A stretch of 64,000 nt of DNA from positions 620,001 to 684,000 of the forward strand of contig JAIUPT010000021.1 in the NCBI GenBank assembly GCA_022315425.1. The letters run 5' to 3'. Shown in pieces: positions 55,403-64,000 of this stretch. Numbering within the stretch: the stretch's first letter is position 1; each line of letters starts with the position of its first letter. The stretch is from Pseudevernia furfuracea (taxonomy: Eukaryota; Ascomycota; Lecanoromycetes; Lecanorales; Parmeliaceae). A model generated the notes under the pieces. It searched no databases. It saw only the letters and a program-made list of their open reading frames with translations, and was not told the DNA's origin. A program made the position numbers and the translations under genes.

Positions 55403-56145
55403 TTTGATTCCGTCAAGGAGGGAAGAACACTCTTGTGGAATACGGTTGTGCAAAATGTCAGGTATGTGAATGTCTGGAGAACTTGAGATTTTGGAGCAAA
55501 AGAAGCGGGGGGGCAGGAGGCCTTTATATTACTTACTTGGTCGCCTGAAGTAGCCTTAGAGGAACTCGAAAAAAAAAAGCCTATCTGGCATCCAACGAAC
55601 GATTGGGCTCTGATTCTCCGACACCCGAAACATGCTGACACATGTCAGAGGGTACGACACGGAAGGTTACATGAGTAGCACATCAGAGTAAGGCGTACAA
55701 ACGGGCATACCAACCGGCTTTTCTTCCCAAAAATTTTTGCAACATCCTCCCACCTTGACTGGGAGATCTGGAGCAGGCAATTTGATGGGTAGCGAATCAA
55801 AGTCAAAGCTTACAGCATGGGCCAGGCCGATCGGCTTTTCTTGCGAAACGTTTCTGGTACACCACCCCGCCTCAGCTTGGGAGATCAGAGTCACACAATT
55901 TTACTGGTAGCAAATCACCAACAGGAGTCACACGACGGGCCGATATGACCCCTCGTCTTGTCGGTGGTCACTGAAACGATGATGACTCAGTCAGGCGAAG
56001 ATGAAATATTTTGAGCTCAACAAGTTTAATTGAGGCAGCACAAGCCCTAAGCATCTACCAAGTACAAAGTGCTTGCCACAAAGATCCCATTTGTCTTGAT
56101 TCTCGCTACTCCCCTTCCCCTCTACCCGCTCCTACGACCCCCAAA
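55403..56145. other. Intergenic with a 115-bp tandem duplication
   Basis: See the repeat at 55717-55946; otherwise nothing recognised. Confidence 0.4.
55717..55946. repeat. Diverged tandem duplication, period about 115 bp
   Basis: Two units, about 55717-55831 and 55832-55946, share CGGCTTTTCTT, CTTGGGAGATC/CTGGGAGATC, CAATTT and GGTAGC(G/A)AATCA in the same order. They differ at many positions, so the duplication is old. Confidence 0.65.
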
Positions 56146-56628
56146 TCACCATGTAGCCATGTGATTCAGAAATGTAAAGGCAGGGCCCTCCTTGTTGAAG
56201 CTGTCCGCAATCTGATTCCCCATCTTGGCGTATGATGCGTTGCCCTTCCTATAATTCTTCAATCTGAAAACAAACACATCTCCGTAGACGCGCGCATTCT
56301 TCTTGAAGTGAATATTCCTTGTCAACTCCTGCCCCAGTTCCATGCACGGTTCAGTGCACTTGTACGCGAGATAGACCCCCTCCCATCCTTTAGGTGCGGT
56401 AGTATCGGGCAGCTCGTATTTGAAGAGGTAGCGATGTTCCAAACAGAAGGTGTGGTCGGGCGATCGCAGATCGGGAACGTTCCCAAGTAGTGCTTCTAAG
56501 TCTGCAGTTCCGGTATGGCAAGCGCGGGGATAATCTTCACTGATTCGGACGTCATTGAGTGGGATGATGCGCAAGGGTGCTTCTCTGGCCGGTATGTGAA
56601 GCACCTGAATAGCGACAGACTTTTCCAT
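56146..56628 (-). CDS. YGDxFxFK-family protein, member 5
   Basis: Single exon of 160 residues starting MEKSVAIQVLHIP. Family blocks: IQVLHIPA, LRIIPLND, LGNVPDLRS, FCLEHRYLFKYELP, VYLAYKCTEPCMELGQEL, ARVYGDVFVFRLKNYRKG. It is closest to member 4 (IQVL at the start, AR(V)(Y/F)GDVF(I/V)FRLKN near the end). It is the shortest and simplest copy, with no insert or extension, so it may show the minimal fold. Function unknown; no signal peptide or membrane segment. Confidence 0.7.
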   Translation of the reverse strand: MEKSVAIQVLHIPAREAPLRIIPLNDVRISEDYPRACHTGTADLEALLGNVPDLRSPDHTFCLEHRYLFKYELPDTTAPKGWEGVYLAYKCTEPCMELGQELTRNIHFKKNARVYGDVFVFRLKNYRKGNASYAKMGNQIADSFNKEGPAFTFLNHMATW

Positions 56629-58435
56629 AGCAGAATGGATTGCAGAGTATGGTGTCTATCAGTGAATGATATTTGAGGCTACGACTTCTGATGGCTGGTT
56701 TGGGCTATTGTGTTTGGTGAAGAGTAGGGAAAGGTCCTGTGTGGAAGTGGAAGTGGATGTGTATGTCAGGTTGCTAATGCGTGACTAGAGAGCGTGATAG
56801 CAATAGATATCGGAGGAAAACGGCTCCTTATGCTAGTGACATAGCCGCCTTGAAACCTTTTGTTTGGGATGTGTCTCAAATCGCGCTCACAGGTCGGGAT
56901 ATGACTGGATGTCTGCACCCGCATCGCCGTGGGGCCTTTATTAAGGTCCGAGACAAGACCATTACCCTCGAGAACGTTTGCCTAGGACGATTCACAAGAA
57001 TTGATCTCAAGTAGAGGGGTTATTGGATGTCGGCACCCACACTTGCTGCCCTCCCACCACACCACCGTGTATCAAGATCTCCGACGGCTGCCTCCTGGAA
57101 CCAACAACAACAGTAACATTTGCACATTGGAACCAATTGACCACCCATCTGATCCAGTACACAAGGCAACCTCCAACCAAGATATGCGAGGTAGATACCT
57201 TCACCATCAGTGGGTAACCACTAGGAAACAACTGACAGATAAATTTGCCGCCCAGTCACGTTTGAAACCCCACGGACTCCACCACGGATCAGAGAAACTT
57301 TCCGTACTTCAAGAAAATCTCGCAAGGCGACAGGTAGCGTATTGCATCTGACATTGGATTCCGCGCGACGTTGCAGATGGAGATGCAGGGTCTGAAGCAC
57401 GGGTGTGATTACGGATTGGAAACCGCCCGGAGTGCCCAACAACACATCAGTCAAAAATGCCTCATACACATCTGCTACAAACCCAGACGAATAAACTCAG
57501 CAATGTGTAATAAGGTGTACAGTATCGGGGCCGTATTCTCTTGTTTGTAGTTGTTCCTCCTGTTGCAGCTAGTAACCGGTGAGATACCTCGAGCAAGCAA
57601 AAAAAGCGTTTGATAGTTCAGCTAGCCTCACGCCCCTCTTTGGCCATGGAATGAGTGCGGCAGATATGACACATCAAGGTGTCAAGAAACAGGCATTGTT
57701 TCGGCCGTCTTTATTGCCGGCGATTCCCGGTGAGGAGGTCTTTCTCCAGCCCGTAATTATCCGCTGACTCACCACTCAGCATGTGACTCACTGCAACTAC
57801 TCACAGCTCCCTTTTTGCCCAAGCAGCTTGCCCCTCTGACAGGACGCCCGCCTATAGTCCGGCATAATTGTCCGGAGCCTTCAAGAGCACCGGCTGACAA
57901 TGATTAGCGCAGAAGCTAGCACGCACCACAATGGTTAATTTTATCGTCAAAGACATTTAGCGTCCGCTTTGCTAACCGAAGAGCTAGATCTAAAAGAGCA
58001 AAAACGTCAACAAATGCAAAAGTGTTAGACTAGAGCGACCGCCTCGGTCTCCAAGCTCAAGCAAGACCTGCAGTCCAAACTCAAACAGTGCGCTTCCAAA
58101 CGCTTCTTCGACCATACCGCGACCAGCATTATTTGGCGCATCATTGAAGATATCCTCGTCGTTTACATGGAGCGCGGATTTCCATATCGCGATCTCGGCA
58201 CTCGAACGAGCACGCCATGCGCCTTGCACTGTACGTGAAGTGGGTATCTGGAATACGCCTGCATCCTCTACGCGTCGATGAGGCAACAATTCGAGCGACG
58301 CAATAGGCAAGATTTGCCCTTGTCAAGCCAGCGCCTTGTGCAGCACAGCAGCACCTGTCACATTAGTATCATGCGCTTCGTATGACACCGCTGCCGGCAA
58401 TACAGGGTTATCTCCAGTACCTTAATGATACCCAA
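56629..58435. other. Gene-poor stretch before the transposons
   Basis: Plus-strand bases about 58030-58215 give a protein-like frame (SVSKLKQDLQSKLKQ, IIWRIIEDILVVYMERG) without a start or family match, possibly a relic. The rest shows nothing recognisable. Confidence 0.3.
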
Positions 58436-58808
58436 TGTTATAATGAGAACCAGTGCGGCCTGTTCCCATAGGCCATTCTTTCATGACATGTTCTAGCGTT
58501 CTTCCATACATGTCGACTGCATGTCGACTGCATGTCGTAGTTTGCTTCTACACCGATGTTTGTAACATTTCTTTGTTATCCATGAGATCTTATACCTTAT
58601 GAATCCCATCATAGATCTACATGCTTTCTATCCTTCATCCACTGTAGTCTATGATAGATTATGAGCCCGATTGACATAGAAGATAGAATTTGAATCTTTG
58701 CCCTAAAACTAACATTTAAAGCACTCTTTTCAAGCATATTCAATTCACCCAGCTCACTCTATACCCTGCTAATCTAGACGATATCTGAACAAATCGAACA
58801 ATAGAACA
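58436..58808 (+). repeat. Candidate 5' LTR of the copia element
   Basis: Starts TGTTATAATG and ends ATAGAACA, so TGTT...AACA forms the short inverted ends usual for LTRs. It lies just before the gag-coding frame. The partner LTR is outside the window, so this is a proposal from end motifs and position. Confidence 0.45.
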
Positions 58809-59120
58809 TTGATGAACTGACGCCCTCTTCGAAGCAGCAATCAGAGAAAGTCTTAACTGTAATCGAAAAGATCTTTCTATATAAGAATAGATCTTTTATA
58901 TTTACATCATCAAGCACAAACTACATTATCTCAATGCTGAATAAGATCAAGAATTGAGATCACTGATATAACTCTATTCTTGATATATGTGAAATAACTA
59001 ACATCGATGATGTTCTAATCGGACACGATACGATATCTGTTCAAATGAACAAGGAAACAGATAAGGCATTTAGCGAAAGGATCGTCTATTGAAAGATAGT
59101 TAATAAGTACATTATCGATA

Positions 59121-59145
59121 ACGTGCCTGACCAGGATTCGAGAAT
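59121..59145 (+). repeat. Left terminal inverted repeat
   Basis: ACGTGCCTGACCAGGATTCG plus GAGAAT-type end; exact reverse complement of 61502-61526. Confidence 0.95.
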
Positions 59146-59343
59146 AATTAGAATTTGAGAATCTTAGTAAGCACATCAAAAATTTGACAGTCTAGCCATA
59201 TTTGAAAGAATTTGTAACTAGCGTCTATTCTATCAAATAAACATCCCCCAATGTAAATATACGAATTTCGATCAATTGAGTCGCTATTGCTTGCAAATCT
59301 TCTTCTAAGTCTTCTTCTAGATCTTCTATCAAATCTTATAGCA

Positions 59344-61102
59344 ATGCCCGAAAAGCGACGGCCTAAGGCCCCTGATCTTCAGGCTCGTAAGGCTAAGGCC
59401 TTGAAGGTCTGAAACAAGGATCTCACTCTGAAAATCTTCAAACTTGCTCTGAAATATGATATATCGATCTCTTCTTTCTATGCCCGTACTCGAGATCGTA
59501 AGACATACAGCGAAGCAGTCGAAAGTCTGAGAATCTTTAACAATGACGAGGAAAAGACCCTAGTCGAATAATGCATCAAATTAATTAATTGAGAACACTC
59601 ATCAAGGGTAGAGACTCTTAGAACTTTGATCTCAGAACTACTTCAACTCAAGATCGAGAATTCAACTAAACAAGTAGAAAAGCATTGAACGAAACGCTTT
59701 ATTAAACGACATCAACAGCTAGAAATCACATATAGTCGAACATTAGACAATAATCGTGTCAAAGTCACACACCCTGAAATCATTCGTCGATGGTTTGATC
59801 TTTTGACTAGTACTGTCAAAGAGTACAATATCAAAGAAGAACACATCTTCAATTTTGACGAGAAGAGTGTTTTAATGAATATAACTATAACGACTAAAAT
59901 CATCAGTCAAGTCAAAGACAAGCGACGATTTAAAACTCAGTCAGACAATCGCGAATTGATCATAATCATCGAAGATGTAAATAGTGAAGACTGAAGTATT
60001 TCATCGACTTTGATATTCAAAGACAAGCATTAGCAGAGCAGCTGATAAGAGCAAAATCTAATATCTGAAACTAGAATCGCTGTCAGTCTCAGGGGTTAAA
60101 CGAACTCTCAGATAGCCGTGAAGTGATTAGTTGAGGTATTTGATATCTATACAGAAAGATTTATAGACAAAGACGACTATCGATTGCTTATTCTGAACGG
60201 ACATAATAGTCATGTCTCGTGGCAATTTGTTATGACCTGTCATGATCGGAGAATCCTATCATTATGTCTTCCCTCTCATATCACACATCTCCTTCAGTCT
60301 CTAAATGTTGCTATATTCGGACCTCTTCAAAAGATATACGATGATCTTGTTAGTCAAGAGAGTGAGACAGGGATTAACTCTATTAATAAAGATATCTTTA
60401 TCAATCTCTACACCGAGACACGAGAAAAGACCTTCACATCGAACGTCATCAAAGCAGGATTCAAAGCAACAGACTTAGTATTATTCAATCCTCAGAAAGT
60501 ATTAAAGCGTTTTTCTGATCGGGCTATCACTTCTGAGACACAGCAATTAGACGCAAATCCCCGTTCTATATCAAAAACATCGATAACAAATGAGCAAGCA
60601 AGACGAGAAATCGAGCTATTAAAGTCTCAATGTACTCCACTTTCACTACTACGTCTTTCTAAGCTAGAAAGAGACTTTGTCAAGATATATATCAGCAATA
60701 TCATTCTTAGTTAACAGAATAAATAGCTTTTCAGCGAGAATCGTATTCGAAAGAGAGGTCAACAGTCAAAATCTCGTAGACTAGTCTCGAGTAATGATCG
60801 TCTTCTTAACAAAGAAATGACAATGACTCAAAAGATTATTATCGATGTAACAAAAACAGAGCAGACAAGAAAAGTACGTCATCGACTAACAAAAAAAGAG
60901 TATCAAGTCTATCTACGACAAAAGAACACTCATAGAAAGACACTTTTCAAGTATAAGTTCTTGATATTGAGGGACGAGAACTGGGAAACTCGCTGAAGAA
61001 AGTTTCTGACCGATAATGCATATGAGTTCTCTAAGAAGAGAAAGAAAGAAGAAGATGAGAAAGAGAAGAAAGAATTAGAAGTATCAGAAGTAAAAGAAGA
61101 AG

Positions 61103-61135
<33 letters not shown>

Positions 61136-61224
61136 AAGAAGTAAAAGAAGTAGAGAAAGAAGAGAAAGAAGAGAAAGAGAAGAATCAGAAGAATTAGAAG
61201 ATAGAAGAGACTGACGAAGAATAA
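59344..61224 (+). pseudogene. Fot1/pogo transposase (DDE), stops but no frameshift
   Basis: A 627-codon frame (59344-61224) without indels. The N-terminal DNA-binding part contains ALKYDISISSFYARTRDR. The DDE domain has HIFNFDEKSVLM with the first Asp, then LLILNGHNSH and LLQSLNVAIFGPL, where family members normally have Asp (LDGH, LDVA); Asn here removes two catalytic acids. I count 14 stops (7 TGA, 4 TAA, 3 TAG), most at expected Trp (ISETRIAVS..G-stop-TNS, AVK-stop-LVEVFD). Three TGG codons survive. A Glu/Lys-rich tail is coded by a GAA repeat. It is dead as an enzyme by both stops and active-site changes. Confidence 0.9.
61095..61134 (+). repeat. GAA microsatellite in the transposase tail
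   Basis: About twelve GAA units coding for poly-Glu; the opposite strand reads as an apparent poly-Leu frame that is not a gene. Confidence 0.9.
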
Positions 61225-61501
61225 TGACGACCATGACACCTGTTTTGATGCTAATTCAGCTGTCATCCCTGTACTATAGCGACGTATTCTCGATGGCATT
61301 TAATTGAATAACTCCGCTGCATATGAAAATATCATATTTGAATGATTTGAATGACTTGAATCTATATATTTGAATATTTGCCTGAAGATGCGGGCAGAGA
61401 AGATAGCTGACGACGGCCTTATTTGGGAGAACACTACCGGTAGCCCTACCAAATTGACCAATCATCTCCATACTCTAACCCTATATTCTCGAATCCTGAT
61501 C

Positions 61502-61526
61502 ATTCTCGAATCCTGGTCAGGCACGT
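61502..61526 (-). repeat. Right terminal inverted repeat
   Basis: Begins ATTCTCGAATCCTGGTCAGG and is the exact reverse complement of the left repeat. A partial extra copy (ATTCTCGAATCCTGATC) lies just inside it at about 61484-61500. Confidence 0.95.
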
Positions 61527-64000
61527 TAGCATTCGTTTCTCGCTGAAATCAGAAGAACTAACCCATATCGCTGATGTGTCAGATGTCTATCAGATGATTC
61601 AACGACTCAGAAATCAATACAAATTCAAAGAATATATCTCAAGAGAGATTCTGTGACGTATCATGAGTCGTACGACTCTGAACAACTGTAAGAATATAAC
61701 GAATTGAGTGAAAATCATTAAGAAGGTCAAAGTCTCGCTCATGAAGCTGAATTCGATCATTTCACAATGAATCGTAACGACAATATTCTTACATGGCCTC
61801 CCATTATTCTATAACTCGTTTGTCGAAATCGTTATCAACTCCCGTGACAAAGACGCCAACGAAAGGTCTCTGAAATCTAACTTTGACGATATATGCGAGA
61901 GGGTTTTGAACAGGGAGCGGAGATAGAAGATTTTGATCATTGATTAATTCAATTTCAAGATCTTAAAGGTCGCTGAAAAGGCAAATTCGGCTAACTTCAA
62001 CGTCAACTTCAATTTCAAGTCGAAGTCTTAAGAGAAAGACGAAGACAAGAGAATCAAGTGTGACGAATATAACTAATTTCATGAAGAAGACTGCTGAATA
62101 ACTCACTCAAAAAAGACTAATCAGACCTGACGTGACAAAAACAAAGATAGGCTGATCGAATTTTAGAAGAAGAAGTCTGAAAACAAGAATAAGAACAAAG
62201 GGAAGAAAAAGACCTGCTGTGCTATAAACGTCAGCATCAAGAACTCTAACTTCTACTTTGACTTCGCAGCCTTCTTGCATTACATATACTTCATAATCTA
62301 ATATCGCGAAGATTCAACCCTATTGAACGAATCAATTAAGATGAAGGTCTGTGACGAAGAAATAGTGTATGTAACACACAGAGAAATTATTCAACTGAAC
62401 ACTCTAATTATTAATGACGATGACAACGACGAAGAATATCGTTTGTTCATTAAGAATATTCATTTCTGCTCAGAGATGAACATCAATTTGCTATCTCTTG
62501 ATATTCTAATTCGTAATGAACTCTTCTTCGATGCAGTCAAGAAACGACTAATCGTGATTAACGACGAAAATAACATCATTATGAAAGATGCACTCATTAA
62601 CATACTATTCAAACTCCGTCTCAGCGATGCTGAGAATATGAAGGTCAAGAATATGACGAGACATGTGGCAATAACGACAAAACGTTTTTATAAGAAGATC
62701 TCAGTCAAATTCTAACATGAGACGCTCGATCACCTGAATTATATCGACGTCGTCAGACTTTCAGCAATGATAATAGAAATGAAAGTCGTGAGATCAATCA
62801 AGAAGAAGTTCTATGAGTCATATGCTCTCGCTAAGCAACATAAGACGTCTAGTAAAGAACTCATATCAGCAGTGAACGACTCATTTTATCGAATTTATAC
62901 TAATCTTCTTGACGACAAAGACAGTCTTTTATTGATCATTAAAGATCTCAAATACGCCTTAACATTGACTAACCAGGACACTCGATATCGCTAAATGAAC
63001 TTTCTGAAGATAAAGAATTAAGCACTTCTCGAACTAAAGAACTTCGTGAAGTACGTTTAGACTCAATTCAACATCATCTCTCGCATTATTCGATCAGATA
63101 ATAATAAGAAGTATAACTCAGAGAAGATAAGAAACTAACTAAAGTTTATGAGAATCATTTAGAAGTTGACTATGTCAGACTATTCAGAGCAAAACGAACT
63201 GAATAAGCGTATCAATGATATACTGCTGACAAGGGCCCGTGCTCAACTAATTGCAGCAGGACTGTCAGCGGCGCTATGAACTGAGATCTTTCGAACGATC
63301 ATATATGTGATAAACAGATCGCCCATCTCAGCACTTAATAAGACCCCCCATGAGGCTCTATACAAAGTCAAATCAAATCTCTCCCGTATACACCCTTTTG
63401 ACCTGATGTGTTACGCACACGATTATAAGACTAAGCAACGAGAAAAGATGTCGTCTAGAGAATTCAGATATGTCTTTCTTGACTATAAAAGAATTAATTA
63501 ATATCGACTGTGAGACGTCAAAAATCACAAATTGCTTCGGCGACGTGACGTTATTTGAGAGTAACTTGAGTCTTTCGCCTCGTCTTTAGACGTGTCTATT
63601 AAGAACTGAAACGACGTGTCGAACAAGGAGAATAAGAACGTGATCATTATTTCACTTTCTAGAAATCTTAATTCCTATTTCGAAGACGTTCTTGAAGCAT
63701 CCTAGGGTTTTATAGAAGAAATCTCAGAAAATGAGAATCTACAAGATCCCGAAGTTGATTCGATCACTGAACTTTCGCCTACGAAGGCAATTCAGAAACA
63801 AATCAACAACGAGAATTCAAATTTGCGAGGCGAAAGACTTCGTTACTCAACAAGACATGATCGAAAAAACTATTAAAAGCTCCACATCAAAGGATTCGCC
63901 AAGATGACCACCGCTCACGCCCTCATGAGTGATTATAACGAGTCGCTAATCTATAAGAAAGCTGTCAATGACCTTAAGAGAAAACAATGACTAAAAGCAA

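Larger units (their letters stand above)
59121..61526 (+). mobile_element. Fot1/pogo-like DNA transposon, complete with TIRs
   Basis: 2406 bases bounded by perfect 25-bp terminal inverted repeats (59121-59145 and 61502-61526) and flanked on both sides by TA (59119-59120 and 61527-61528), the target duplication of Tc1/mariner-pogo elements. It carries one transposase frame. It sits inside the copia gag region in the same orientation; removing it with one TA restores the copia frame. Confidence 0.93.
58436..64000 (+). mobile_element. Ty1/copia retrotransposon, right end outside window
   Basis: One reading frame from about 58934 runs to the right edge (excluding the inserted Fot1-like element) and shows copia order: gag-like region, a Cys/His finger remnant, protease region, GAG-pre-integrase (HETLDHLNYIDVV), and integrase (LAKQHKTSSK, IIYVINRSPISALNKTPHEA). 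Reverse transcriptase would lie beyond the window. Many stops interrupt it, mostly at expected Trp positions, so it cannot make a normal polyprotein. The proposed 5' LTR is 58436-58808. Confidence 0.85.
58934..64000 (+). pseudogene. Copia polyprotein, inactivated by stops only
   Basis: Reading 58934-59119 and then 61528 onward (across the Fot1-like insertion, counting one TA) keeps a single frame to the edge: 61663, 62323, 62767 and 63307 are all in phase. I found no indel. About thirty stops occur, split among TGA, TAA and TAG, nearly all where Trp is expected (for example before HETLDHLN of GAG-pre-integrase). Typical integrase Cys residues also appear as Tyr (YESYALAKQHK). Such changes are G-to-A on this strand. 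Confidence 0.8.

Noticed and set aside
61031..61299. Poly-Leu and poly-Phe minus-strand frames
   Set aside because: Reverse translation of the GAA/AAG microsatellite in the transposase tail.
58934..64000. Alternative genetic code (mitochondrial TGA=Trp) for the transposon region
   Set aside because: TAA and TAG also occupy Trp positions, TGG is still used, and the neighbouring genes are ordinary nuclear genes; mutation explains it better.
1..64000. CRISPR arrays, bacterial operons, rRNA genes
   Set aside because: None seen; the sequence is a fungal nuclear region with introns.

Overview
The window is nuclear DNA of a filamentous ascomycete (Pezizomycotina; a leotiomycete is my guess, not shown). 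The evidence is many short GT-AG introns (mostly 47-112 nt) that restore reading frames exactly, a 151-residue RAD6, a conventional fungal kinesin, a fungal tetraspanin, and a fungal NLR immune-type receptor. Intron positions were placed by hand by matching splice sites, codon phase and family conservation; none was tested against transcripts.

Layout. 0-12 kb: a C2H2 zinc-finger protein cut by the left edge, a tail-anchored disordered protein, two small related Cys-motif proteins, a decayed von Willebrand A gene and an F-box-like protein. 13-19 kb: a graveyard holding a broken STAND-type N-terminal domain, a truncated TFIIE-beta copy and a large decayed unknown gene. 19.9-22.8 kb: a two-exon membrane protein and a tRNA-Glu gene that has both an ordinary intron and a second, GT-AG-like insertion in its T loop. 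23.3-27.4 kb: a patatin/NB-ARC/TPR receptor with ten nearly identical repeats. 27.8-32 kb: a large secreted modular protein and a broken ankyrin gene. 33-46 kb: the conserved housekeeping core (tetraspanin, DUF202 protein, RAD6-type E2, kinesin-1) plus a secreted protein. 48-56.6 kb: two related small genes, then five diverged paralogues of an unnamed family, all on the minus strand. 58.4 kb to the right edge: a Ty1/copia retrotransposon with a complete Fot1/pogo-like DNA transposon inserted in its gag region.

The main points for follow-up are the interrupted tRNA gene, the five-member family with a conserved YGDxFxFK core, the NLR whose repeats vary at only a few codons, and the right-hand transposons. 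Both transposons keep one reading frame with no indels, yet most expected Trp codons are stops and the dinucleotide CC is strongly depleted while CA is not. That is not the classical CpA pattern of repeat-induced point mutation.

The housekeeping genes are not functionally linked to each other. The accessory parts (NLR, ankyrin and STAND relics, secreted proteins, tandem family, transposons) look like fast-evolving content next to a transposon-rich edge.
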